From contig CM060899.1 of the NCBI GenBank assembly GCA_030762935.1, forward strand, positions 16,475,001 through 16,539,000: DNA of 64,000 bases. The letters run 5' to 3'. Both the position numbers and the translations under genes were made by a program. Numbering within the stretch: position 1 is the stretch's first letter; the number at the start of each line of letters is the position of its first letter. The notes beneath the pieces are model-generated. The model worked only from the letters and a program-made list of their open reading frames with translations, had not been told where the DNA came from and ran no database searches. Source of the DNA: Hymenopus coronatus (lineage: Eukaryota > Arthropoda > Insecta > Mantodea > Hymenopodidae). Shown here in pieces: positions 11,567 through 23,449 of the stretch.

Positions 11567-12230
11567 AAACTGATGTATTCCATTTACATTACTTTCTGTA
11601 CCAGTTCTGCAAACAAACTATTCTTACAGAAGATTATTTATTCTTTTATCTACATCATGCTAGTCAAGATAAACACTAGAATAACGTGTCTTATTACTTG
11701 TTTTCTTTTAACCAGAAGGGAAATAAAGATTACACTAGGCTATAGCGATTGTCAAATCTTTTAACAACTGGCTGCTATTTGGACAGTTGAAAGTTCGGTT
11801 CGCTTTGCATGGCCAGCAGCAAAACAAAAGAGACGAAAGTAAAGGTGACTTACCTTTTGAGAAAAGCTACGCATTTTAAAATTGAAACCAATAACAAAGA
11901 ATATCTCACAACGGTCACATAAATTGTGTTTTTTTACGATATCAACTAAATGTTTTAAATTCATCCAGAACGAAGAGGTCCTCAGAGGCAATGCCCAAGA
12001 AATTCAGGATATATACTATTTTCCATGTAAGTACCTCTAATATACGGTATTTTAATAAAAATGTGACAGACATTTTTGAGAAAATTGACAATTTTGACAA
12101 ATGCTTCATATAAAGGGAGTTTAGGGAGGAAACATTTTTCTGAAAATCTTCGTGTCGCATCCTTGGAAGATACTGAACATACATACAAAGTTTGGTATTT
12201 AACTGACTTTTCGTTTTTCAGTCATGATAA

Positions 12231-12271
<41 letters not shown>

Positions 12272-12404
12272 GACCTTTTCTAAAAATGCTTTTTCTTTTC
12301 CTTTCTTTTTGGATACATGGAACGCTAAAAGAGGTATTTCCATTGAACGCTCTATATCGAATTTTTGGGGTGGAGTAAAATACTATATGCACTACACATA
12401 CGTG
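11567..12404 (+). mobile_element. H-unit, tandem
   Basis: Third member of the head-to-tail array (actgatgtattccatttaca). The 3' hairpin is degraded after ggggtggagtaaaatactat. CA tract at 12,233-12,268. Confidence 0.86.
12233..12268. repeat. (CA)18 microsatellite inside H-unit
   Basis: Uninterrupted CA at the variable site. Confidence 0.96.
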
Positions 12405-12460
12405 CTTTTTTACCAGCGGTCCTCAAAACATGTATTTCCGGTGAAATATCGATATCTAAG

Positions 12461-13102
12461 TACTTTCTCTAGCCCATATGTACAATGTACATAGTAGATA
12501 GAGAAGGTATTGTATTCCACCCAAAAATTTCATACCGAGATTTCACCGGAAATATGTTATGAAAACACTGGGTGTGAGAGGGAGAAGCATAGCTCAAAAA
12601 TGAAAAGTCAGTTTCTTCCAAGGGTGTGACACAAAAATTTTCAGGAAAATCCCAACTGTACGTTACATGAACACTTTTCGAAAATGTTGATATTCTAAAA
12701 GGCTAACGATTTTTATTTAATATATTATGATAAGCAAAATGTCTTACTTATGAGTGTATAACTCGTAAACCGTAAGAGATAGACAAAAACGAACTACACA
12801 AAAATGTAGATCTCGTCAGAATACACAATTTATGCCATATACGTGTATATAGAGTTGACAGTCTCCGAGAAATTCCGTGTTATATGTTTCAGTTTTTGAA
12901 CTACTTATAACTTTTCTCAAACAGGAAGTCGTGTTACTTTACTCCTAGCAAGCAAATAGAACCGAATTTCAACTGTGTCACATATGTACCAGCTTTTAAA
13001 AGATTTGCTTACTGCATTCCAGTATTTCCCTCTGCAATAGTAGAAGCAAGTAATAAGACCAATTCTGATAATGTTTGGCTCGATTAGCATGATGCTGATT
13101 AA
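12461..13102 (-). mobile_element. H-unit, 5' part missing
   Basis: Begins with a hairpin (tactttctctagcccatatg / atagatagagaagg) and stops at 'gattagcatgatgctgatt'. It is head to head with the next plus copy, forming a long inverted repeat. Confidence 0.85.
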
Positions 13103-13901
13103 AAAATCTTGAGTGTTGCATTCACATGACTTTCTCTATATTGCTGTAACAAATTATTGTTAATTATTAGAAGATTGTGATAATTGAGATAAACAAGCAG
13201 GAACTGTCTAAACTACTCGCTTCCTTGTAAGTACGTAGGGAATACGGAGTACACTAGTCTAAAGCGATAGTCAAATCTTTTAAAAGCCGGTTGCGATGTG
13301 GTTGAAACCCGTTTCTTTGCAGGGCCAGGAGTTAACAACTTTCCGTGTGAGAAAAGTTTCAAGTATTTTAAATCTGAAACAAATAACAAAGAATATCTTC
13401 GAAATGGTCAATTCCAGGAAAAAAAAAGTTTACGACATAAATTGTGTGTTTTAATGTGATCTACATTTTTTGTGTAGTAAGTTTTTGTTCCTCTCTTATG
13501 GTTTACTAGTTACGCAAAATTCACCAAAATTCATCCAGAATAAAAAGTATTTAAAGACTATCCCAAAAAAATTCAAGATATACGTTTTATTTGCCATATA
13601 AAAACTTAAAGCATACGGTATCTTAATCAATATCCTTAGAACCATTTTTGAGAAAATCCAGTTGAGGGTGTGGGGATTTTCTTCAAAATCTTCTTGTCGC
13701 ATCCTTGGAAGATACTAAATAAAAAAACCAAAGTTGGTATTTAACGGTCTTTTCGTTTTTGAGCTAGACACACACACGGACGTTTTTCTAAAAATGTGTT
13801 GTTTTTTTATTCAGGGTGTATTTCCGGTGAAATCTCGGTATCGAATTTTTGGGTGCATTGCAATACCTGCTCTATACACTATATAGGTGTAAAGAAAGTA
13901 A
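13103..13901 (+). mobile_element. H-unit, full length
   Basis: 'tcttgagtgttgcattcaca' to 'ggtgtaaagaaagtaaaaat'. Short CA tract (gacacacacacgg). Confidence 0.86.
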
Positions 13902-14318
13902 AAATAATCTTTTTTAAAATAAGTCTGTTTACGAAACAGCTAGAGAAAGTCATGTGAAAACGGAACACAGATTTGGGGGGTGTAATAAAATAAGTTTTGT
14001 GTTATTTACTTGTATATTAATTAATAGAGAAAGTAAAAGAATACGTGGAGAACGTTTTTACGGAACCAGAATTTATGGAAAGTTAAAAAGCGTAAATGAT
14101 AATTTTGAAGCGTTTATGCCTCATTTTCACCGATTTCAGCTGCATTCCTGTCTGGTCAAGTCAATGAGCCTTCCTGCCTCAAGATGTGCATGCTTGAACA
14201 CCGCACGTGAATCAGCTATACTGGTGTTGGCTGCATGCCATTAGAATGAAAATAACTCGGATTTATAAGCATTGCAGGGGTGCACAGGTCTTTACATAGC
14301 TTTATCCAGCTTTACACA
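13902..14318. other. Spacer with H-unit end scrap
   Basis: 'cagctagagaaagtcatgtg' near 13,938-13,957 is a minus-orientation H-unit terminus. The rest is single copy; a 96-codon plus frame here shows no domain. Confidence 0.45.
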
Positions 14319-14977
14319 CAGAGACCTCTACATCTCTGCAACAAACTACTGTTAAAACTCTTTAAGATTCTATTTACTTCATGCTAATCAAGAAAAACTT
14401 AGCAGAAATGGTCTTATTGCTTGCTTCCTTGTGAGTAGAAGCGAAATAAGGGAGTACTATAGGTTAAAGTGATAGTCAAAAGCTGGTAGCTATGTGACTG
14501 AAGTTCTTTTGTTTGTAAGGACAGGAGTTGACAAATTCCTGTATGAGAAAAGTACATTTTTAAAGCTGAACCAAAAACAAGGAATATCTCAAAAACGAGG
14601 AACTCCACGAAAAAAATGTATATAACATAAATTGTGTGTTTTTAACGTGCTCTACATTTTTTGTGTGGTAAGTTTGTGTCCGTCTCTTACGGTTTAGCAG
14701 TTATGCACAATTCCGTAAAATTCATCCAGAATAAAGAAATCTTCAGAGGCTATTCCCAGAAAATTCAAGATATACATTTGTCAGGTAAATATCTTTAATG
14801 TATGAAATTTTAATCATAATCGTTAGTCATTTTTAAGAAAATCGATATTTTCTAAAAATGTTCCATGTAAAGGGTAGTCTAGGGTGGGGGGATTTTTCTC
14901 AAAATCTTCGTGTCGCATCCCTGGAAGATACTAAACTTAAATACCAAGTTTGGTATTTTACCGACTTTTCGTTTTTG

Positions 14978-15018
<41 letters not shown>

Positions 15019-15166
15019 GCGCGCGCGCGATCTTTTTGTGAAAATGCTTTTTTTGATATAGGGGACCCTGAAACATATTTCCAATGAAATATCGGTATCG
15101 AGTTTTTGGGTGCAGTACAATACCTTCTCTATACACTATGTACGTAGTACGTGTAGAGAAAGTAAA
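14319..15166 (+). mobile_element. H-unit, near full length
   Basis: 5' end slightly degraded (acagagacctctacatctct). 3' hairpin atacactatgtacgtagtac / gtgtagagaaag is intact. Confidence 0.88.
14979..15030. repeat. (CA)n(CG)n microsatellite inside H-unit
   Basis: About 38 bp CA then 14 bp CG at the variable site; creates long HTHT/VCVC pseudo-frames on both strands. Confidence 0.96.
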
Positions 15167-15407
15167 ACATTAGCAGAAATAGTCTTATTACTTGCTTCCT
15201 TGCAATTAGAAGCGAAATAAGGGAGTACGATAGGTTAAAGGGATAGTCAAAAGCTGGTTGCTATGTGACTGAGGTTCCTTTGTTTGTATGGACAGGAGTT
15301 GACAAACTCCTGTATGAGAAAAGTATAAGTGTTTTATAGTTGAAACAAATAACATGGAATATCTTAAAAACGATAAACTACACGAAAAAAAAATGAACCT
15401 ATACTAG
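15167..15407 (+). mobile_element. H-unit, 5' half fragment
   Basis: Begins internally at acattagcagaaatagtctt directly after the previous copy, and is cut by the mariner fragment at ctatactagggtcgg. Confidence 0.82.
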
Positions 15408-15700
15408 GGTCGGCTGATAAGTCCCGGGCCTCTCAATAAAAACAGAATTTAAAAAATGTTTTTTGCTTTATTTCTCAACATAATCTCCAGAAAGGCTAAT
15501 ACATTTGTCATATGGTGTTCTAATTTAATTAAACCATCTGTGTGGTGCGATTTATCAAGGTGCCCAAAATACTGTTTACCCCTCAATAACCACCTCTTTG
15601 CTGTGAAATCTTGGACGTCCAAGAAATTGTTAAGGTTTGGGAACTTAAAACATCTAATATAGATGTTATTAAAACACATTATTAATATGCTATATCTATA
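15408..15700 (-). pseudogene. Mariner-type transposase C-terminal fragment with one TIR
   Basis: The left edge TAGGGTCGGCTGATAAGTCC is a mariner-like terminal repeat next to TA. The minus strand encodes NNFLDVQDFTAKRWLLRGKQ and YFGHLDKSHHTDGLIKLEHH, then a stop. This matches the usual C-terminal 'yF.gL.ks...dgi..L..rw..C' end of mariner transposases. The catalytic core is missing. It sits between a plus H-unit 5' part and a minus H-unit part. Confidence 0.72.
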
Positions 15701-16021
15701 CATTTTTTTGTTGTGATTTCCGTGATATTCTTTGTTTTTGTCTTAATTTTAAAACATTTAGCTTTCTCAAACAGAATTCATTTGTTTCATATATTTTTTG
15801 TTTTACTCCTGGTCATGGAAAGAGAAACGAATTTTAATTTTAATGTCAATCGTCTAGCTACAGCTTTTAAAAGATTTGACTGTAAGTTTAGGCTACTCTG
15901 TTCCCTTATTTCCTTTCTACTTACAAGGAAGCAAGTAATAAGATCATTTCTGCTAATGTCTATCTTGGTTAGCGTGATGTAGATAAAAGAGTAATCTTTT
16001 GTAAGAATAATTTGCAGTGAC
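15701..16021 (-). mobile_element. H-unit 5' half, cut by TIR element
   Basis: Reverse copy from 'tgttgtgatttccgtgatat' to 'agtaatctttt..aataatttgcag'. It is interrupted at 16,022 and its last ~25 bp (gtcatgtagatggaacatcag) follow at 16,413. Confidence 0.8.
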
Positions 16022-16411
16022 TTTCAAATGGGAAGAGGTTGTCCTTGAGCGCCACCACCAGGCCGGCAACCAATCGGAGTGTTGCTGTGTTGACATATTG
16101 CATTCGCTCTTAACTGGGGAGTAACGCGCCAAGTGATTCCGCCTCTCATAAATACTACTTGTGCTAAGGCAAAATAAATAAAAAAATAATTCACGAGGAA
16201 GATGGGGAGTAGTAGAACTTTAAAAACCACAGATTTTTAGCTCAAGTAGTTTTCATAATACACATGAATAAACATTATAACGCCAGACAGATGTGCATGC
16301 TCAGTGTGCGAGTGAGAGGGAAATGTGAAAAGAGTGGGGGTAGCGACCTGGCAACGCAGAACACGATAACGCATCTCATTCGCTGCAGCGTAAAACTCTT
16401 CCCATTTGAAA
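16022..16411. mobile_element. 390-bp element with 16-bp perfect terminal inverted repeats
   Basis: TTTCAAATGGGAAGAG at 16,022-16,037 is the exact reverse complement of 16,396-16,411. The interior is GC-richer than the surroundings and non-repetitive in this window. It interrupts a minus-strand H-unit, which resumes near 16,413 with the gtcatgtagatggaacatcag end. No clean target duplication is seen. The left edge reads CAGTGACTTTCAAA, a hAT-like terminus, but the right edge does not match that extension. A short minus frame (FKWEEFYAAANEMRYRVLR) reads through the right TIR and is of unknown meaning. Confidence 0.6.
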
Positions 16412-16444
16412 ACATTATAGTCATGTAGATGGAACATCAGCTTT

Positions 16445-17289
16445 TAACTTTCTCTACACTACTATGTACATAGTGTACAGAGAAGGTATTGCACTCCACC
16501 CAAATATTCGATACCGAGATTTCACTGAAATGTATGTTTTAGGGTCTCCTGTATATTAAAAAAAGAAAAAAGAAAAAAAGAAAGAAAAAAAAAAGCATTT
16601 TCAGAAATAGGTCCGTGTGTCTGTGAACACGATAACTCAAAAACGAAAAGTCGGTAAAATACCAAACGTGGTATTTAAATTTAGTATCTTCCAGGGATGC
16701 GACACGAAGATTTTGAGAACCCCAAACTACCTTTACATGGAACTTTTTTCGAAAATTTTGATTTTCTCAATAATGGCTAACGATTTTGATTAAATATCGT
16801 ATATTTAAGATATTTACCTGACAACTAAAATGTATATCTTGAATTTTCTGGGAATAGCCTCCGAATACTACTTTTTTCTGGGTGAATTTTACGGAAGAGA
16901 TGGACGAAAGCTTATCACACAAAAATGTAGAGCACGTTAAAACACACAATTTATGTTATGTACATTTTTTCATGGAGTTGATCGGTTTTTTTTTGTATAT
17001 AATCCTTGTTTTTTGTTTCAGCTTTAAAAACTTATACTTTTCTCATATAGGAATTTGTCAACTCCTTCCTGTCCATATATACAAAGGAACTTCAGTAACA
17101 TAGCAACCAGAGTTTAACTTATTCAACCTATATTACTCCCTTATTTCGCTTCTACTTACAAGGAAGCAAGTAATAAGAATATCTCTGTTAATTTTTTCTC
17201 GATTAACATGAAGTAGATAGAAGCATAAGATTTTTAACAATAATTTGTTGCAGAGATGTGGAGAAAGTCATGTGAATTGAACACATTAG
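16445..17289 (-). mobile_element. H-unit, full length
   Basis: Hairpin actttctctacactactatg / cagagaagg to 'gagaaagtcatgtgaattga'. An A/G-rich run at 16,555-16,596 replaces the usual T run of the variable region. Confidence 0.9.
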
Positions 17290-17457
17290 ACTATTTAGTT
17301 ACGCTGTGCACACATATACGTTTTCTAAAAATAATTTGTATTCAGGGATCCTTGAAACATGTATTTCTGGTGAAATCTCGCAATCAAAACTTTTGGTGGA
17401 ATACAATACCTTCTCTGCCTACTATGTACATGTTGCATACGTACTAGAAAAAGCAAA
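17290..17457 (+). mobile_element. H-unit 3'-end fragment
   Basis: 'ttgaaacatgtatttctggt' to 'acgtactagaaaaagcaaac'; joined 5' end to 3' fragment with the preceding minus copy. Confidence 0.8.
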
Positions 17458-18119
17458 CTTGATTTAATGTGACTTAAATTTGCAATTATATGATGTAGTT
17501 GATGCAATTAATGGCAAATCAGGTAGTAGTGCATCTATGTGTTCGGGGGTCCGATGCGCATAAGGTCCAAACGGCGTTCTTTAATGCAATTTCCTAACGT
17601 GAATTAGGAGTTGTATGTTTTATTTTATGTTCATTACACAAATTCAAATTTAACCTGCAATGCAACTATGCATATAGGGTAGATTCCTGTCACTCCAAAA
17701 TACTAAGGTATTTTAATTATTTAATTATGTATCATTGATATTTAGTTTGACAACTATTAGAAACCAAAGTCTATTAAAATAACGTTTTTGGCATAAGCCA
17801 TATGCTAGACTTCTACTTCAACTTGCTCAATACCTACTCATTATAAAAAGATCCTGTCGATTTTCAGTTGTTTTTCATTGCATGGAAAGCATAGGGTTTT
17901 AACATTAGCATATAGCGTCCAGTTCTTAAAATTGAATTCTCATTGTTTCCTTTGTATCTATCTAAATATGTGCACTTTAATAGCTTTCTGTAAAATCTAC
18001 TTCTCGATTTAAAAGATGTGAAGGATAACTAAACTCTCATAATAACTAATTTGTGTACTCGGCAAGTGATCGAGGTTAGAGAAGGGTATAAGAATGATAA
18101 AAAAGTTTTATTTTCCTGT
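17458..18119. other. Spacer without recognised feature
   Basis: About 660 bp of AT-rich, apparently single-copy DNA; no long open frame or repeat recognised. Confidence 0.45.
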
Positions 18120-18760
18120 CCATGCAAGAAAAAATAGCATTGTGTGCTTTTACTTCCTTTCACAAAATAAATAATACAGTAGCTGAAGCGATAGTCAACT
18201 CCTTTAAAAGCCAGTCGCTACGCTATGGTATTGAGAAACTGTTTTCTTTGCTTGTCAGGATAAAAAATATGAATAACGACTTTCCTTTTGAGAAAACTAA
18301 ATATTGGAAAATTTAAACCTATAACGAACAATATCTAGGAAATGGTTAGCTGCATAACAAAAATATGTTTGACATAAATTGTGTTCTTACAAGATGTACA
18401 TTATTTGTGTAGTAAGCTCCTACGATTTGCCAGTTTTGCAAATGTCATTCAGAGTGAATAGAACTTCTGTCACTGGATTCTTATTGCAAAAATTAATGCT
18501 ATTCCCAGGAAATACAAGACATACACTTTATTTGTCATGTAAATAACTGTAATCAAAATCGTTAGAACCGTTTTTGAGAAAACGTTGACATTTGCTAATG
18601 TAAAGGGTGCTTCATCCTTGGAAAATGCTCCTTAAATATCATTTTGGTATTTAACAGACTTTTCTTTGTTATGCTGAAGTAAAAATGTAGGCTTCTTTGA
18701 AACATGCAGTTTTTGGTGTGAATTTCTGAGTACGTTCTCATTTTATGAGTACTCTACGAA
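18120..18760 (+). mobile_element. H-unit, degenerate
   Basis: 'gctgaagcgatagtcaactc', 'cacataaattgtg'-like and 'aaaatcgttagaaccgtttt' words in order, with many small deletions; an older copy. Confidence 0.7.
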
Positions 18761-18769
18761 GTACACACA

Positions 18770-19580
18770 TCGATATTTCATCGGATATAATACGTTTTGA
18801 GGTCCCCTTAGTGGAAAAAAGCATTTTATAAAACGGTCCAGGTGTGTGTGGTGTGGGGGGGGGGGTCAACATAACTCAAAAAGGCATGGTCGGTTAAATA
18901 CCAAACTTGATATTTAAGTGTAGTATCTTCTAAGGATGCGACAAAATTATTTTTATGATTACCCCATCCTAAACTACCCTTTATACAGATTTTCGAAATG
19001 TTTCATTTTCCAAAAAAAAAAACTTAAATTTTGATTAAAATACCGTATATTAAAGATATTTATATCGCAAATAAAATATATGTGCATTTTCTGGGGATAG
19101 TTTCTGAAGTACTCTTCATTCTGGATGGTTTTTGTATAATTGGTAAATCTTGACCTACTACCAAAAAAGAAAAAAAAGAAGAAAAAAAAGAAGATTTCGC
19201 TAAAACACACAATTTATGCCGTATGCATGTTTGTTGTGGAAACCGTTTCCGAGATATTCCTTGTTATTGGTTTCAATTTTAAAAACTTATACTTTCTCAG
19301 AAGTCATCCATGTTTCTTTTGTTTTACTCCTGGATATTTAAAGAGAAAGAAATTTCAATGACATTCGCATATATCTTTTAAAAGATTTGGCAGTCGCTTT
19401 TGGTTATTCTACTCACTTGGTTCCCTTCTGCTTATAAGAAACTAAATAATAAGACAGTTTTATTAATCTTTCTGATGATGAGCATGAAGTAGATAGAAGA
19501 GCATGAAGAGCAATCTTTTGTGAGAACTTGGTTAGCAGAATAGGTAGAGAAAGTCTTGTGAATGGAACACGTCAGATTTT
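18770..19580 (-). mobile_element. H-unit, lacking the hairpin
   Basis: Starts at catcgatatttcatcggata and ends 'gagaaagtcttgtgaatgga'. The variable tract is ggtgtgtgtggtgtgggggg. An A-rich run lies near 19,161-19,192. Confidence 0.82.
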
Positions 19581-19677
19581 AAGTAGCATCTTCTGTTTGC
19601 CGAAGTGTTACATTATGGCCATCTGTGTGTACTCTTTGCAATAGAATATTAAGGGTATTTTACGTGCTCTGTGAATG

Positions 19678-19958
19678 TAAAATGTAAATGGAGTTATATT
19701 TATGGACGCTCTTTAACTGCTGTGGTTCTCGGCGTCCAATTCTATACTGGGTGTGAAAGACCGCTTAATTTTGCCCAGAGGCCTCTCTATCAGGCTTGTG
19801 GTTCTTATACGTGCCGTAAATCTACGACACGGACCAACGGCTTTACCTCCCTTCCGAAGGAAGCCATGCCCGAAAAAAATCCATCGTCCTCCGCCGGGTT
19901 TGAACCCGCGACCTTGGGTATATGAAGTTAGCATGGTAACCATTACACCACGGAGGCC
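19678..19958 (-). mobile_element. tRNA-derived SINE, family S1, full length
   Basis: Reverse-complement copy of the SINE at 6,984, with the full tRNA-like head at its right end (ggtaaccattacaccacgga) and the cggcacgtataagaacc-type body. It lies between two minus H-units. Confidence 0.88.
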
Positions 19959-19964
19959 GATTAT

Positions 19965-20715
19965 TTGTTCTGTAACGTACATAGTACGCAAGGAAGACAT
20001 TGCATTCCACCCAAAAAATTCGTTACCGAGGTTTTGAGTACCCCTGAACCTAAATAAAAACATTTTTAGAAAAATGTCCGTGTAGGTATCTGTGAATAGC
20101 ATAACTCAAAAACGAAAAGTCTGTTAAATGTTAAACCTGATATTAAAGTTCTTATTATCTAAGGATGGGAAACGAAGATTTTAAAGAACCCCCCCCCCAA
20201 ATAACTTTTACATGAAACATTTTTCGAAAATTTAGATATTCTAAAAAATAGCTAAAAGGTTTGTTAAAATATTATGCGTTTAACATATGTTCATGGCAAA
20301 TTAGATTGACTTTTCTGGGAATATCCTCAGAAGTCCTGTTCATGTTAGATGCATTTTGCATAACTGGTAAACGTAAGAGGTTAGATAAAAAAAAAATCGT
20401 TCCCGTCAAAGCCATAGTTTTTATCAAATTCATTTTTTCGTGCAATTAACCATTTCCGAGATACTGCGTATTATTAGTTCATATTTTCAAATACGTACTT
20501 GTGCGTTTCCCAACAGTTATTCTTCATTCGTGTTTTCGTTTTACTCCTGAGAGAATGGAATTTTAATGTAATCGCACACTGATAACCTTTCAAAATACAT
20601 GACTTGCTTTAGCCTCTGCGTACAAGGAACTAAATAATAAGACTATTTCTGCTAATGTGAGAATAGTCTTGTATAGCAGTTAGAGAAAGTCACGTGAATG
20701 GAACACGTTAATTTT
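19965..20715 (-). mobile_element. H-unit
   Basis: Hairpin region (gtaacgtacatagtacg) to 'gagaaagtcacgtgaatgga'; no CA/GT expansion. Confidence 0.82.
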
Positions 20716-21000
20716 TTGTGAATTTAATTGCAAGGAATTCTGCGCAGCGACATTTATATTCTGTGGAGTAACAAACGCATTCTCAACTAAGAGTCAAGGT
20801 CTTCGCAAGCAACTCCAATGTGAGTAAATCGTTTGTAATTTAATAATTTATGAAATGAAATTAGAAGGTACTTAGACCCATCTCAGAACAAATGGGGCTT
20901 TTCAACGGTGAACGATTTATTAAAATCGTTTCAGTACCTGTTTAGATCACCTACATACTAAAAAACTATTTTATACGTAGGTGATAATAACAATAACTGT
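20716..21000. other. Spacer with small hairpin
   Basis: Single-copy spacer. tcacctacatac near 20,947 and its inverted partner cgtaggtgataa near 20,978 could form a short stem. Confidence 0.4.
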
Positions 21001-21692
21001 GTTTTACTTTCTCTAGCACGTATGTACCCTACAGGTTTTGAGATCCCTGAATAAAAAGTGCTTTTGGAAAAGGGTGTATGTGTGTGGACAACGTAGCTAT
21101 TAACGAAAAGTCCGTTAAATATCACAATTTGCAATATAAGTTTAGTATCTTCCAAGCAAGCGACGCGAAGATTTTTAGAAAATATCCCCACCTCAAACTA
21201 CCCTTCACCTAGAAAAACATTGAAAGTTTTATTTTTCTAAAAATAAATGGCTAACGATTGTGTATAGTAAAGATGACAAACGAAATGCATACTTTCTTGA
21301 AATTTCTGGGAATAGTCTGTAAAGACATCTTTCATCCTGGACAACTTTATAACTGTAGGAGATAAACGAAAACGTACTGCACAAAAAATGTAGATCCTGT
21401 TAAAACACACAAGTTATGTTATATATTCAGAACTAACAGTTTCCTGGGATTTTTTTGTTGTTGGTTTCAATTTTAAACTAAATGTTAAACTATTGACATT
21501 TTTTATCAAGCGGGAAGTCAACTTTCTTTTGTTTTACTCCCAGGAATGCAAAAGAGAACTTATTTTCAGGTATTTCATATAGATTTTAAAATTTAGCTCA
21601 CTTTAGCCTAGTATATTCCCTTATCTTTTCACTTACAAGGAAGCAAATAATAAGACCATTTTTGCTAATCTCGACTAGCATGACTTAGATAT
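21001..21692 (-). mobile_element. H-unit, truncated by following insert
   Basis: Starts gttttactttctctagcacg and ends abruptly at gcatgacttagatatag, where the polyadenylated insert begins. Confidence 0.82.
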
Positions 21693-22453
21693 AGACCGTG
21701 AGGCTAGTCTTGAACAAATCTTGGGCACAGGGGAAGTCTCTTTCCTTCCCTCCATCTCTGTAACAGCTGAGAGGGGAAATACAGATGCCAACTTGGCGCG
21801 AATAACACAACAGCGTGTAGCGCTAAACAATTATTGCAGTTCACATGAAAGTCACATATACAGGTTAAGTGTCCGCAGTTGGCCTGAAAGCAGATTTGGC
21901 GCGGATTTGCTGTACCAGAAATCAACACGGAATGGGTCTCAGCGACATATGACGCAGATAAATTACATAGGCATCTCTGGCCATTCTTCCTGCTTGTCCA
22001 ATGTGCCAAGCCCCGGTTTCGCTGAACATCGACTCTTGGAATGCTCAGGTTGATATGGACATGGCTATTGAACAAATGTCGGAGGTGAACTCTGGTATCC
22101 TTCAGCAAGAGATATATTGCTCCTGGACGCATCCTGCATTGTGGAGTGATCTTATTTGGACAGTAATGGGTACCTATGCTTGGCTTAGTACCTTACACAC
22201 GCCAGATGGCTGTATGGTTTCAGTTTTACGCAGTTTTTGTATGCAGAGAGGTGGTAGATGATTCGCGACAACAGAATTGCCTCCTTTAAACCCTGGATAT
22301 ACAAGCTATGAGCATTTTATTGTTCCTATATCGACTCTGATTGACCTAGGATGGGAGATCTTGCATTCTTCTTATTCCTGTTGCCTGTTGTGATGTAGAG
22401 CTTCTGGTCTTCCTGAAACAAATAAAGATTCTAGTTCCCTATTTAAAAAAAAA
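21693..22453 (+). other. Polyadenylated insert of unknown origin
   Basis: This non-H-unit block starts where a minus H-unit is broken. It ends with an AATAAA signal (aaacaaataaagattc) and an A tract at 22,444-22,453, as in a retroposed or exon-derived transcript. Open frames on both strands reach 110-142 codons, but none shows a known domain or convincing coding character. No target duplication is visible. A processed pseudogene, LINE 3' end or real last exon are alternatives. Confidence 0.35.
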
Positions 22454-22454
22454 A

Positions 22455-22625
22455 TGGGCGACATGATTGTCAAATAAACTCGGCGTCCCTAGACCTTAGA
22501 CCCGTCTTCTCAGGATAAAGAAAATCCCGCAAAAATAGTATCCGAATAGCTCCCCTCTCCGAGATTCAAACTCGAGGTTGCTTGAAACGGGCCAGGCATG
22601 TTACACAACACCACAGAGGCGGGCT
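22455..22625 (-). mobile_element. tRNA-derived SINE, family S2, degenerate
   Basis: Contains 'cgtcttctcaggataaag', 'gagattcaaactcgaggttg' and 'cagaggcgggctt', the S2 body and head in reverse. It abuts the poly(A) end of the preceding insert. Confidence 0.7.
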
Positions 22626-22950
22626 TATGTTTAAAAAAATGGCAATTTATTTTTTTTAATAAGAAATATCAAGGCTACTTTTTGCAGAAGATTTAGCGAT
22701 TGGATATATAGAAGTGGAGGCTTGGGAAGGACAGTAGAAGTCGTAGTAAGTTCTGTAAAAATTGGAGATTGAAAAAGATAAGTTATTGTTGGCATCTATC
22801 TATAGTTATAGCGAAATAGCTTTGTTTGTTGTTAAGCCAATTTTATACATAGGTATGCTATTAACATATGTAAAGCGTAAGATGGATTGTGGGTATGTTC
22901 ATTGTTTAGTTGGTAACCGTGAATATAGCCAATATTTTCTATATACTCAC
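22626..22950. other. Spacer / possible intron 3' of candidate exon
   Basis: AT-rich single-copy DNA; on the minus strand it would be the start of the intron after the GTGAGT donor. Confidence 0.4.
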
Positions 22951-23199
22951 CTCAGCTTCTCAATCTCGCTCATTGCACCATCTTCTTCATAACCAGTATC
23001 GCTATTGATATCGTCCGCATCACCGTTTTCTTCCAAGTTAACAATCTGCGAGTGTTTATTTGCATAAACACAAAATAATGCCGCACTAAAATTAGCGCTA
23101 GCGTACTTCATTCCTTCGTGGACAGAAACGTTATGACTTCTGCGCATACATGTGGGCACAGCTTCTCCCACCATCAGCCCTTCAGGTAAAGAGTTGCCA
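22951..23199 (-). CDS. Candidate internal exon of an unidentified gene
   Basis: On the minus strand an 82-codon frame runs from an acceptor-like site (cttaccttgcgcag) to a perfect donor (CTGAG|GTGAGT); its own stop TGA lies inside the donor, as expected for a read-through into an intron. The product contains SLPEGLMVGEAVPTCMRR, a cysteine-poor middle and an acidic C-terminal third (NLEENGDADDINSDTGYEED). I do not recognise the family. It lies in one of the few stretches without H-unit sequence. A plus-strand CGCAAG|GTAAGT donor sits at the other edge, so the strand is not completely certain. It could instead be a chance open frame. Confidence 0.35.
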
Positions 23200-23261
23200 C
23201 TGCGCAAGGTAAGTAGAGTTTATTGCCACTGCGTAACTTAATGTTTTGTTCTTGTCTCCTT

Positions 23262-23338
23262 CAGGACCTCTAAAAACATATTTTGTGAGGAAAGTCTGTT
23301 TAGAAAGTCGTGTGAATGGAACACATCAAATCTTTTAT
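23262..23338 (-). mobile_element. H-unit end scraps
   Basis: 'aggacctctaaaaacatatt' and 'agtcgtgtgaatggaacaca' are the two ends of a minus H-unit with nearly all the interior deleted. Confidence 0.6.
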
Positions 23339-23449
23339 TCTGAAATAGACGATAATGAAGATACAAGTAATAATCCGAGAGGTTCAACCTGATGGCTTAA
23401 GTCTTAACTTGAACATGGCATAACACATTGATTTAGATCTAAGAAAGAC

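Noticed and set aside
21704..22132. 142-codon minus-strand frame as a protein gene
   Set aside because: Overlaps an equally open plus-strand frame, has no domain and lies in a block with plus-strand poly(A) features; kept only as an insert.
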